The translations under genes and the position numbers were made by a program. A stretch of DNA of 64,000 bases, taken from NCBI GenBank assembly GCA_900239685.1, contig OENT01000304.1, positions 62,001-126,000 of the forward strand, written 5' to 3'. The notes beneath the pieces are model-generated. The model was not told the origin of the DNA. It did no database searches and saw only the letters and a list, made by a program, of their open reading frames with translations. Positions 1 through 10,940 of this stretch are shown piece by piece (positions within the stretch are counted from its first letter, which is position 1; each line of letters starts with the position of its first letter). Origin of the DNA: Rotaria macrura. Taxonomy: Eukaryota; Rotifera; Eurotatoria; Philodinida; Philodinidae.

Positions 1-305
1 TTCTCAAAATTTTCGAGATTTTTCCTTTCGGTTAATCAACACGTCCCCCATGAATACACAAGTATGCTGAGGATGAATGATTCCGGATATTGAAAATACT
101 GGTTATGGTTTTCATCAATACGTCGTATAAAATGAGAGCTGGAAAAGGTTCAAAAAGTATCCACTTTACGAAAGGTCCCTAAATGAATCAGCGGATCTTT
201 CCTATCGAACGATGCCATCATACGTATTCACCCTAAACACAATAAACGTTTCCCTTATCGCAGCAGACTTTTAATGGGACTTTTCTATACGCTAAAGGAC
301 TTTTT

Positions 306-679
306 GCTACCCAGTGAAAAATTTTCGCTGATTTTAATCGAATTATTCTGCAACAAAATCAAAATTGAAATCGATTGATAATTTTGATTATCGAGGATTA
401 CGACTGAACCATTACTTCATATTGTTACCTATTCAGTATGAAATTTTCGGATTAAAATTGATTATTTTGCAACAAAATCTAAATTATCAATCGATTTAAA
501 ATCCTGAGTGTCCTGTGGAATAATCAATTTTAATCCGAAAATTTCATACTGAATAAGTAACAATATCAAGTAATGGTTAAGTCCTGATCCTCGATAATCA
601 AAATTATCAATCGATTTCAATTTTGATTTTGTTGCAGAATAATTCGATTAAAATCAGCGAAAATTTTTCACTGGGTAGC
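306..679. mobile_element. Fold-back MITE-like element, TA target site
   Basis: Near-perfect inverted repeat of about 374 bp. The left end reads TACCCAGTGAAAAATTTT and the right end is its reverse complement. The arms run about 150-180 bp each and meet near 490, so the whole element can fold into one hairpin. It has no ORF. The outermost TA at each end fits a TA target-site duplication as in Tc1/mariner-type MITEs. The terminal word CCCAG is shared with the element at 9791-10103. Confidence 0.85.
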
Positions 680-980
680 GGGCTGTTCAAAAACTATGAA
701 AGTATAGTAGGTCCGAGTATATATAGAATACTAATGAAAAAGACCAAATTATACTTGTATAATCGTCATGTAAATTTATTAAAGATTACTGAAACATAGA
801 ATCTGGTTTTTCACCCTCCAATATTTTTAAAACAAGTTATCAGCCATGTAATTACTTGAAGCAACAATCCGACGACCCAGGAAGATCATTCAAAACCTGA
901 GAAACGACTTCTTAAACTGTCTTAACCAGCTAAAAACCTCCGTAGTATACGACATTAATTTCCATCGTTTTTCGCCGAAA

Positions 981-1110
981 TCCATCATACCGTTTTAGGG
1001 ACCGATTTTTCACAGAAATTGCCTCACGTTTCTATGGTATGACGGATTATCGTGACGCTTTACACAGGTTTGCGCCGTTTTATACCGTCTAAGGGCGTTT
1101 AGGGCGCCGT
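981..1110. repeat. Degenerate CCGTTTTA/CCGT word block
   Basis: The words ACCGTTTTA, GACGGATTATCG, GCGCCGTTTTATACCGTC and GGGCGCCGTT recur in both orientations over about 130 bp. The texture resembles the CCGTAAACGG blocks at 9791-10103 and 10665-10940. No clear terminal repeats are visible, so this may be a decayed copy. Confidence 0.4.
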
Positions 1111-1159
1111 TGTTTTTGACCTGGAGACTCAAGGCTTTCATATCAACACAAACGAGTTT

Positions 1160-1340
1160 AATTAATGAATTAAAAGCTACGATTGAAGAACTATGGCGTG
1201 TAAATCGAGAACAGCAAAAACAACATTGCTGGATTGAATAAAACGATAGAAATGCTGGAAAAAAATGTTACTGAAGAAGAAACAGAATTGCCTGCTCAAG
1301 GCGATAGTTCAAACTCGCAAATATTGGTTAAAAATTGAAA
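1160..1340 (+). pseudogene. Possible gene relic, coiled-coil-like
   Basis: Two overlapping plus-strand frames read like protein. One gives an E/Q/R-rich stretch (NELKATIEELWRVNREQQK) ending in a stop near 1240. A shifted frame continues with an E-rich stretch (NKTIEMLEKNVTEEETEL) to a stop near 1339. The composition suggests a coiled coil, and the frame change suggests a broken copy or an intron I cannot place. No family was recognised, and chance is a real alternative. Confidence 0.2.
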
Positions 1341-2600
1341 ATGAAAAAATAGTTCCTAATGTTATCTTTGTGATGTAACATTTATCTGCATGAAATGAAA
1401 GTTGTTTCTTCTTCTTGGATATTGGTAATGACTGTATCTCTTCTATGTACTCATTTTTCTTGTGGCATTCATCATTTAAAAACAATTACAAAGGAAAATA
1501 AATGAATACAATCTGCTATATTATGGGTATAGAAATAAAAACGATGCGACTGTCATTTAATTGTTTACATGTCTTTGACAACCAAGCTCATAAAGAAAGC
1601 ATGTTTTGCTAATAGATAAGGCCGTTATTAAAATTCAGCCACCCTATAAGACACTGAAAAATATTTTCTTCTCGATGTTGATCTATTTCAGGAACCAGAG
1701 ACCATTACAATGTAGACGAAAATGTCGTTCCCCTGTTCATCGAAAAGAATATATAAAAGGTCCCGTTGTCAGCAAGTGAATTTGAGTTTTGAAAAAGGAT
1801 TTTCAATTTATGAAAATGAATCAATTAGATTCGAACTCATAAGAATTCTATTTCCATTTGTTTTTCTCTTTCATTTTTTAAGAAATCTTCATATCGTAAT
1901 TCTTTCTTACTGGGCAACCTCAACAAGTATGTGCAATAAGAAAAAGAAGTTCAGCTGAGGAAACTTAGTGAAGAGCTATCTGTCAACTTAAATTTATGGA
2001 TTTAATCAACTCTTTTCGAGACACCCAACTTAAATCTATTAGTTCTGAAGAATAAAATATCATCTTATATTAAGAAGACTTGACAAAAAATGTTTCGGAA
2101 GGTCACAGTCTTTTTAAAACCCTTTTCTGAAAACCTACAGATATTTTTTATAGTTAGCATTCAGAAACCAGATGCATAAGTGTGAAATCATTTCCTGTTA
2201 ATTAAAATCACACTGTTGTTTATAAGTGTCTATCCAAGTAAAAAATTCGGCATTGCTTCAGAATTGCTTTCTAAAAGTGCCTAGTTTGTTCTATAATGTC
2301 TTTTCGGAAATGTATAGTCCAATCGATAAACGTTAAAAGAAAGCGAGTGCACAATACGAGGCCACTTTTCGAAGCACAGTGTGAGTTTTCATGATTCACA
2401 ATTAACCATCTCTTTTTATTTCATGAGCGAGTAAGGAGTTTCATTCTTCAGCATTCTGGTTTGGATAATTAAGTAATAGTAATGTCATTTTATATTTAAT
2501 TTTAATTTCGTTTACGAGTAAATCAAGTAATTGATATTTAATATTTAAAGTGAACATGAATAATAGTAATAATATTTCATTTATTAATTATGTTTCAGCA

Positions 2601-2625
2601 ATTTATCATTTAATAAATGATAAAT
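2601..2625. repeat. Perfect 12+1+12 palindrome
   Basis: ATTTATCATTTA and its reverse complement are separated by a single A. It could form a short hairpin. It is AT-rich, so functional meaning is doubtful. Confidence 0.5.
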
Positions 2626-2750
2626 CAAATGAAATTTCTATTTCTACGAAAGCCGACAAAATTTTCGAAACGCATTTTTAAAAACACTCAATCAGGAACC
2701 GTGGTTGTGAGCCAGTAATGATGATTATAAAAGCGCAAGCAAAGCGTTTA

Positions 2751-2907
2751 TTTTTCGTTTAATTTTTACTTTGCGAATGTGAAACTTCAAAAAGTTTAAC
2801 GTTACAAACGTATTCTTTGGAAATTATAGAAAACAGACACGTTTTAACGCTAAAAGCTAGAGCTCTTTGTTGTTTTGACGCTCTTAAAGTGAAAATTAAA
2901 CGAAAAA
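2751..2907. repeat. Inverted repeat, 22 bp arms
   Basis: TTTTTCGTTTAATTTTTACT at 2751 is mirrored by AGTGAAAATTAAACGAAAAA at about 2888, enclosing about 115 bp without an ORF. It is probably a small decayed fold-back element. No target-site duplication was identified. Confidence 0.5.
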
Positions 2908-3019
2908 AAACTTTTCTTGTATTTTTCTAATGACCCTTAATGGTTCACAATCGAAGGTCCTGATTCAGCGTTTGAACTCGTTTATCCAAATTTTTGTCTG
3001 CTTGAGTATCAGAGCTGCC

Positions 3020-3175
3020 AAAAGGCAAGGCCGACCTGCAGGCGTCTGGTTACCTGCCATGCTGGACTGCTGGCCTGGCTGAGTTTTGAGATTTTAGCCT
3101 GGTCTGCATCAGGCCAGGTCGATGGTGAGCAGGTCGTCAGGCCAGGCCGGTCTGAACTGTTCAGCCTGCACAAAA
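3020..3175. repeat. AGGCCAGGC word block
   Basis: GC-rich island in AT-rich surroundings, built from variants of GGCCTGG/CCAGGCC, such as GCTGGCCTGGCTG and CAGGCCAGGCCGG, in both orientations. A short block of the same words lies at 4876-4920. This is sequence structure only; no coding potential is evident. Confidence 0.5.
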
Positions 3176-3638
3176 TTGACTTAGAATGATTTGATCTTCT
3201 CAATTTCATACTAAATGTCGCTATAATCCAATTTACACTATTAAGAAAGCAGAAAGCAGATCATGATCGAGCTGGATTTACTCAACGATTATCGCGAAAG
3301 ATACGATGAAAAAGACTAGAATAAAAACGAAGACAAAGTAGTCATTGAATTTTCACCTTTTATTAGCGAAAATACGATGAATTAAGTAAAAACTGACAGT
3401 CAATTCAATTGATTTTGTTTAGATTTGCTTTAAATATGGAAAATGACCTTAACTTTTGAAGTTGTCTAATAGAGGTTGTTTCTTTTGTGTAGTATTAGTG
3501 GTGTTGATTCACAGAGTTTCTTTTTTAATTTCTAATATATAGGACACATTTTTTAAATTATTCTTAGTAAGGGTATGCCTTCCCCTTTGCAGCAAATTTT
3601 AAGAGTGGCTCATCAAAAATGTTTGAAACTTTCCGAGT

Positions 3639-4161
3639 ACACTCTAAAAAAGTAGGTTTTTCACCAAGCCCCAAAAAAGGTTTGGTAGATTTGAAAAAGC
3701 TTGCAAACACATTCAAATGCTCAATAAACGATTTTTCAATTCTACCGAACCATTAAAGATTCTTCCCCTGGGCACACGGGAAGAACCTTTTTCCTGTGAA
3801 ACCTTTTTAAAGTTCTGTAGAGCAACAAAAAGGTTTCGTAGAAAAAAGACGAAACCTGTAAGGTTTCGTGTTAGTTCTACAGGTTTAGTGCGAAACCATT
3901 AGTGTTTAGTAAGAAGTCGTTAGAATTTAATACGAAACCTTAGAGGTTCCGTCTTTTTTCTACGAAACATTTTTTGCTCTACGGAACTTAAAGAAGGTTT
4001 CGCAGGAAAAAAGTTCTTCCCTTGTCACACGGGCAGAACCTTTAAAGATTCGGTAGAATTGAAAAATCGTTTATTGAGCATTTGAATGTGTTTGCAAGCT
4101 TTTTCAAATCTACTAAACCTTTTTTGGGGGTTTGGTAAAAAACCTATTGTGTTTAGAGTGT
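3639..4161. mobile_element. MITE-like element with CACTCTAAA termini
   Basis: About 520 bp inverted repeat. Both ends carry TA followed by CACTCTAAA, and the arms continue through a shared segment (GAAAAAGCTTGCAAACACAT) to the centre near 3900. The centre carries repeated AGGTTTCGTAG-like words in both orientations. It has no ORF. The TA flanks and CACT-type terminus suggest a Tc1/mariner-derived MITE. Confidence 0.8.
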
Positions 4162-4875
4162 AGATAGATCTGGATCAATAGAATACACGTTTTCATAAGC
4201 TCACACTTCCAAAATGCTTGTGCAAAGTCATAATCGGGTTCACAAGGACTAAATATTGCCTCCCTAATTGGCCAGCTTCTTAGCTGCTGTATGTTCGATA
4301 GAGCTGAAAAAGTTTTGCAGACACTAGAAGCACTTTAGGATGCCTATTGCTTTGAATTCTTTCTCTATCATCCCCTTTGAATAAAAACGTTCTTTGAATA
4401 GTGCTTCCTCCGTAAGACCTCAAACTTCAGCCCATGAATATTTTTTGAATACAAACAAAATAGGTACTAGTAACATTATTTGGTACTTGTAGAAAAAATT
4501 TCAGCTAGATCAAATATATGATGCCTGAGAAATGGGGCAATTTTTTCAATTTTTACTTAAAAACCAGGTTCGAGAAAATCATGAAAGAAAGAAAAACGTC
4601 CTATACCTCTACGGTAATCGATTATATTTTCGATTTTTTTACTGTAAGGTAATAATTGAATTCTCAAAACATCACCAATAGATAGAGTACACTTCAAAGC
4701 ACATATACAGAAGAAGAAAACAAGAAACGAAAAATTTGAAAATTTCGGCTCAGAAAAGGGAATTCCGTTAAAAACAGAAATAAACAGCCATATTAATCTT
4801 CAACATGATAACTAACTACTGAACCGAATGGATATGTGTTATAAAAGAAGCATCGATTTTCTTTCGGTTGCGTGT

Positions 4876-4920
4876 ATGCTTGGCCTGCAGGCCAGGCAGG
4901 ACCGGAAAAAAGTGGCCTGT
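4876..4920. repeat. Short GGCCTGCAGGCC word block
   Basis: GGCCTGCAGGCCAGGCAGGA and nearby GTGGCCTGTTGGCAG share words with the block at 3020-3175. Confidence 0.4.
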
Positions 4921-5399
4921 TGGCAGTTCTGTTGAGTACATTGAAACACAAGCCCATAATGTACATTGTAATAAAAATAGAACGACGATAAGAATTTTTG
5001 TGTTCTCAATTATAAATAGAACGGTAGTTTGTCTTAACTTGTCTTTCATAAGCAGAGTTGTAAAATATTCTGACGAGTTTGCGAAACTTTGTGCTTTTCA
5101 GTGTTTAAAAGATATACAGTAATTGCTGATCGCTGCGTGTGCACAACGTGAGCATAAAGCGCTTATCTTTCTTTGGTTCATTTTGCCGGTCGGTTATCAT
5201 TTTACCCCAAATTAAGATTTCCAGATTCATCCACACACTATATCCACATTTAGGGATAATTAAATGATTATAATCAATTCTCGCGAGTAAACTGTATTTA
5301 GTCATGCTACGATTTCTGTTTCAGTATTTAATTTCAAGGATACAAAGACTTTCAGTACGGTAAAAGATGATGTTGAATTATTCTTTACATAAAATACAA

Positions 5400-5544
5400 G
5401 GGGGAAACAGCTGAATTTTTTTAATTTTAAATCGATTTTAAATCAAAAAAATCAAAAATAAAACCAAAATAGTCAGAAATAAAATTAAAAAACTTTAAAT
5501 TTAAATCAAAAAAATTAAGAAATCAGAAATCAACGGTTTCCCCC
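5400..5544. mobile_element. Small MITE-like element, GGGGGAAAC termini
   Basis: A 145 bp segment begins GGGGGAAAC and ends GTTTCCCCC. The interior is A/T-only-like sequence with TTTAAATC/GATTTAAA repeats that pair between the halves. It has no ORF, and no clear target-site duplication was seen. Confidence 0.55.
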
Positions 5545-7124
5545 TCGATAGAATATCTTATATTTAAACAAAATCCCTAAATTGAAAAACCTCTAAATCG
5601 AAATCCCTATTTAGTCATCAGAATCGATCATAATCGTCTATTTATCCATAAATATGGATATCTTACAGGGATGATTCGGGGATCACAATTTGTAATACAT
5701 GATAGTTATTCATGTTTTATATTAATGCATATGTTAGTTATTGATTGTTATTATTACAGAAAGTGACTCATTACCAGGGTTGTAGCCTGGAGGGGGAGGG
5801 GGAAGGTACCAGAGATATCTTAGCATCATCCTTGGAGAGAAAATGTCTGCGAAGTGGGGTATAGGTCTATAAACACATTCGCATGGTCAAAGAGTTTCTC
5901 TGCTATTGAGAAGTCTCCTTCGAAAACTTCTAGCTACGCCCCTGCTCATCACCAAAGAATTTTATGTAATAATCGTTCATTATCTCAATATCAGATGCGT
6001 ACTATCTATAAGATGACTCAAGTTTTAATTCTATGGAAAAAAGGATTTTGAAAAAACATTGAAAATATCGATAAATAAATATCTTGACCGAAGATTATGA
6101 AAGTAAACAATTAATATTTCTATAAATCATTTTTTATCTCATTGGACCCCATCCTATTCGATATGTTTGTTTTTCCTCATGAAGAGAAGATCCATATTGA
6201 TATACTCAAATAAACATAAACAACAATTAGAAAAATAAAGAGATTCTTTAATATAATTGTATTATAAAAAATTGATCGAATTTGTATTTATGTTATTTTC
6301 GTTTCTTGCAATAATTATAATGTCAATAATTTTTACTGTCGATTTTGAAATTAAATGAAAAAATGATAAAGTAGAATAAAAAACAAAGGGTATTACTTAT
6401 CTAAATAAATGTTCGATCTTTCGAAATTTAATATAATTTGTATTTTGGTTGTAATCAGTTATTTAATAAAACGTCATGGTCATTGATTGGTATCAATTAA
6501 TTTTTCACATATAAAAGACTTATCCAAGAATTTGACCGAAACTGAAAATAATATAAATTAAACGATTAAATATTCTTCACAAGCTGAGCAAACTTGTCCA
6601 TGTATTTCTTCATGAAAACAAGTTGAATAAGATACAAAAAAAGAAGAAAAGATAAATGAAGAAAACAAGCCAGTTGATGATCTTATTTATTGATTTAGTA
6701 GTTTACTTAAATACACAAATTTAAAAAAAACAAAAAGCACCGGGAACATTTTGCGTTGAAATTGGCCCGCCTAGAAAACACTAATAGTTTTGCACGAAAC
6801 TTTCAACAATGTAAGGCACATAGTCAGTAATCATTCCTATAAGTTTCAGCTTGATCAATCAACATTTTCCCTTACTCTGGTAGTGAGCTGGATAGACCGT
6901 ATTGGACCTTCCAAAATGGTCAAAGAATCACTCATTTTAGAAGGAGTATACACATGCTTTCATACTCGGTTTACATAAAATTCGATAGAGAATTTAATTC
7001 TAAACGAAAAACATATGAATATCTCGGAGTAAAACCCAAAGATGCACTACAAAGAACTTCGAATGCCCTTAATGTGTGCCCATATAAAACCCAGGTCGAA
7101 TCCTCACGATCTTTAACGACCATC

Positions 7125-7480
7125 TATGCCTTAATACGGCTGTCGTAACCGTATTTTGTCGTAATTCAGCGTATACATCCCCAGGTCAGAAAGTCAGACA
7201 TTACATTGTACAAGACCTTACAAGATTTTTTGTATGATTCTGTGATAAGATCGGACAATATCTTATAAGTACAATGTTTTGTAAGATTTCATCCGATTTA
7301 GAATGAAAAATCCACTCTTATATCTTACAAGATTCAAAGCTTCGGAAACGTATATGAACCAACTGAGGGAGTCTTGAAAGATCCTATCAGATCATATAAG
7401 ATTCCAAAAAGAAAGAAGCATACGGTAGTATGTAATGAAGATCTCGTCCGTTCATATATGATGATACATGATCTGCCGCT
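7125..7480. repeat. CGTAA and AAGATC/TGATC word blocks
   Basis: Variants of CCGTAT/CGTAAT occupy about 7130-7170. They are followed to about 7480 by words such as TACAAGATCTTACAAGAT, TGATAAGATC, GATCCTATCAGATC and ATGATACATGATC. CCCAGGTC occurs at about 7091 and again at about 7182. The second word set reappears around 9390-9430 and 9710-9780. Confidence 0.5.
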
Positions 7481-8169
7481 GCCATTTTCTTTTTCAAAAG
7501 TTGATTCATTGAACTCTTTCTTATAAGAAGCAATGCGAATAGAAAACAAAAATTAAGCTGCACATATACAACGTTTGATATTAATCAGCAGAAGTGGGGC
7601 CATTAAGCTAAATAAATGAGTGTTTTTAATAGAGAGTATACCAACAAGGCATCCATTAACCACTAATATAAAGATACTTGCCATTTTATCCTTTACCAAT
7701 ACTTCCTGATAAGAAAATTATCAATGTTGTATGGTATAGCGACCTATACAATCATATTTTGAAGAGTTGTCTGCATCCTTATAGTGTTGGACTACGACTC
7801 ACTGAGCGCCTTACTTTAAGTGACGAACACTAAGAATGTTGCACACTAATAAAAAACAACTGTATTAAGAAACACTATTTCTAAACATTTTGTTACATTT
7901 CATTATAACCAAACTCAAATTAATCTGCCATCATTTGCTGGTAAGACGCAACTTATTTATTAATTTGAAATAGATTCGTTTAGTATTCGATAAACGATTT
8001 TTCTCAATATGAACGAAATTTCCCGACAGAGGGCAGTGGTTCTAGAAGACTGCTGAACCATCTCCACATCATGAAGGGTTCACAATATTGGACTCCGCGA
8101 CATTCTTCTTATTCAAGATCGCTTCTTTCTTCTATCTGTTTCGACCGATAGGTCCCAACATCTTGCACT

Positions 8170-8520
8170 TTAGTTAGTTCTTCGTTTTGAGAATCGTTTT
8201 CTCACTCCTACATTCTTCGATATGTAGTTGTACTCGTTTTCGAATCTTTCATGTTCTACGTTTCGAGAATCGTTTGCACCTCCTACATCCTGAGATATGT
8301 AGTTGCATTAGTTTTTGACTTGTTAACGTTCTTTGTTTTCAGAATCATTTTCTCATTCCTCTGTAATTAGATATAATTCGATTTGTGTAAGAATGGTTTA
8401 CGCTTTCACAATAATTCCCGCTAACTACGAGTATTTTTAGTGTGATATACTTGTATTAGTTCTGGCACTGTTCACGTTCTCAGAATAGTTTTTACATGCG
8501 GCATGATTGACATCCCACAT
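8170..8520 (+). repeat. Degenerate ~75 bp tandem repeat
   Basis: The phrase GAGAATCG with a following TCCTACAT...GATATGTAGTTG recurs at 8189, 8265 and 8340 (periods of about 75-76 bp). A more diverged copy is centred near 8481. Each unit also contains a GTT(T)CGTTTT-like lead. No ORF spans the units. Confidence 0.6.
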
Positions 8521-9221
8521 AGTTGTCTTTGTTTTAAGTTTGTTCTCCTTTTCCGGCTTGACGGTCCTGCTTTCGCGTTCGGGTTACGATATATTTTTAA
8601 TGAATTTAACTTTCATTATAAATAACGTTATTTCCCATGCGTTGTATTTCAAGGCTATGTATCGTATCATATTGATAACCGTCTTCGATATTACTTATTA
8701 TTCAGAGGTCAAGTAGTAGCTGTTACGGTTTTTTTGCCTGTTGTTTTTTCAGTGATGTCTTCTGCGTTGGCTCTATGTTAGCCAGTGGGGACATTTTGGT
8801 GAAAACGTTTCTTCTGGTTCGGTATTCATTGTCCACATATTTTACCGCCACTGTGATTTCGGATAACTTCACCTCCACGTTCGTTTCGTGGATTTTTCGA
8901 GCCAGTTTTTTTTCTATAAGTGTAACTTTCTATTAGATTTTCTCGAGGACTATAATACTTATGAACTATATTGTTCGAATTGTTAGGAAGCGTTTGAGTT
9001 TTTTTTATAGATTTAGTTCTTCGGTGATAACCTCTTCGAACCCTTCTGAAGTGATAGTTACTATTCGAATTATTCAGGTGCATCATAAATGAATAGAAAT
9101 TATTGCCTCATATAACATCAAAGTGCTGGCATATGTTTATTTCTTGTTTATTAGCGTAGATTGTTTTAATAATTGAGTTTAAGTTTTTTTCGTTGCGTTA
9201 TGGATTCTTTTGTAGAGCGGT

Positions 9222-9240
9222 AAGTTACCGCCGGTAACTT
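9222..9240. repeat. Perfect 9+1+9 palindrome
   Basis: AAGTTACCG C CGGTAACTT is a GC-containing dyad standing alone in AT-rich DNA. It shares the GTAACGG/CCGTTAC flavour of words near 15,240-15,290. Confidence 0.5.
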
Positions 9241-9466
9241 GTCCATTACATACTAATGGGTTAGCATCAAAAGTAAATTTTTTCTTGGTTAGGTCAAGCT
9301 AAGCAAATTTATTGTTTATAAATTATAACTAATCTAATAAGACATACCTGCAATTAATAAGGAATAGTTTTGAATATATCAATGCAAATCATATGAAAAG
9401 GATCTCATGTGATCGTACAAGATCTTACTGTTAGACCAAACTGGAAACTTACTGTAATTATTGATG

Positions 9467-9682
9467 CAGGGGCGTACCGAAGTCTCGAGAGCAGGGGGCG
9501 TAACCACCCCTCCCCCATCTCAATATTTCAAAAGGAGAGGGGGCGTAAGTTCTTTATTCATATCAATTCAGCAACTATAGTCCCCAGAAAAGAGCTCTTT
9601 TTCAATTTTTTTCCCAAAACACAAACTTTGTAAAGCAGTGCGGCGTTACGCCACCCCCCCCCTCCCGTTCGGTACGCCCCTG
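9467..9682. mobile_element. hAT-type MITE with 8 bp TSD
   Basis: A 216 bp element. The left end CAGGGGCGTACCGAA is matched in reverse complement by TTCGGTACGCCCCTG at the right end. It is flanked on both sides by the identical 8 bp TATTGATG (9459-9466 and 9683-9690). CAGGGG termini and 8 bp duplications are diagnostic of the hAT superfamily. It has no ORF, so it is non-autonomous. It sits inside a GATC-word block and splits it, so it inserted later than that block formed. The identical flanks suggest recent insertion. Confidence 0.93.
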
Positions 9683-9790
9683 TATTGATGTAAGAAATCT
9701 GAGACCACGATTTTTCGTATGATCCTATACGATCACATACGATAATCATGTATGATCGGATACAAACATACAAGAATCTGATACTGATCC

Positions 9791-10103
9791 TACCCAGGTC
9801 GAGTAAAACGGACCACCGTAAACAGCCGTAGCAGTATCGTAAACGGTCATCTTTATATCGTATTCCACGGTTAAACGATTGTTTTAAGCCGTATTATGGC
9901 GATTTAAAAGGGTCCGTATTACGGCGGTACATGGAGACGTATATACGCCGTAAAACCCTCGTAAATATATCGTAATACTATCGTATTCTATAAAGCATAC
10001 GGCCATAATACAGACCCTGTTATAATAGGATAATACAACGCCGTAACGGGCCGTGCTTTCATCCTATACGACCGTTTACGGATCGTTCTGTTCGACCTGG
10101 GTA
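9791..10103. mobile_element. TIR element filled with CCGTAAACGG words
   Basis: About 313 bp bounded by TACCCAGGTCGA and TCGACCTGGGTA, the outer TA on each side fitting a TA target site. The interior is an irregular array of CGTAAACGG, CCGTATTA, TACGGCGGTA, CCGTAACGG and similar words in both orientations. It has no ORF. The termini resemble those of the element at 306-679 (TACCCAGTG). I classify it as a MITE-like element; the word array is unusual. Confidence 0.75.
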
Positions 10104-10398
10104 GCCTCTAATTGGTTGACCTGAGAAATGTTTTTTCAAATTGTTTTCATCAAGAATACCTTCTATTGTAGTATGTTAGATATTTAGTGAGTGTGAAGCA
10201 TCCATGACACGTATTAATACGTGTTTTCTATTAAAATCAGTAGTAAAAGGTCAGTTGAAACGCTCATTTGAAATATTTCATGAGAGCAATAGTGTGATTT
10301 AGCTTGTATAGAAGTATACCTAATAGATAATCACTGGATGTTATACTAATCAACATTTAATTCAAGGACTTCTATGCTATGAAAAATATACGACTAGA

Positions 10399-10600
10399 TA
10401 TGTGCAACATGGTCCCTGTCCCGTTGGGACTGGGGCCAATTTTATTTTCTTGACCGGGACCGGAACTTGAACCCGGACTATAGGTAAATATATGCAACAT
10501 GGTCCTGGTCCCGATCCCATTCCCGTTGGGATCGGGACCAAACTTTTTCTTTTGGTCGGGACCAGTACCGAAAACTATTGGTCCCGCTCATGTCTACATT
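10399..10600. repeat. Tandem GGTCCCG/CGGGACC word block
   Basis: GCAACATGGTCC occurs twice with a 90 bp period (about 10,403 and 10,493). Each unit holds GTCCCGTTGGGA-type dyads and a downstream TTTTCTT..GACCGGGACC arm. It is strongly self-complementary and has no ORF. Confidence 0.6.
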
Positions 10601-10664
10601 CAACAAAACCATGCAATCACAGTCAAAATGTAATATTGTGTTTTTATGAATGTCATGCACATCC

Positions 10665-10940
10665 AACCAGGAGGAAGGTTACGGTCCACTGTAAATTACC
10701 GTAACTTCACCGTAAACGGCCGTTTCTACGCCGTAATTACATCATAAAAGACCGCATTCCACCGTAAACCAGGTCCATGATTTACGACCGTATTCTCACC
10801 ATACTTTTGCCGTATTTTTATCGTATATCGATCGGATACGGCCGTATTCGCGTTAAAATACGGTCGTAAATCATGGGCCAGGTTTAAGGCCGAGTACGCT
10901 CCGTATTTGACCGTGAACGGCGGTATAAGTACTGTATGCT
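10665..10940. repeat. CCGTAAACGG word block with nested inverted repeat
   Basis: The same word family as 9791-10103. Within it, 10,767-10,884 forms a compact inverted repeat: ATGATTTACGACCGTATT on the left is perfectly mirrored on the right, with AAACC at both outer ends. It has no ORF. Confidence 0.6.

Noticed and set aside
3009..3209. Minus-strand frame over the GGCCAGGC block
   Set aside because: Encoded entirely by the GC-rich repeated word; no protein-like features.
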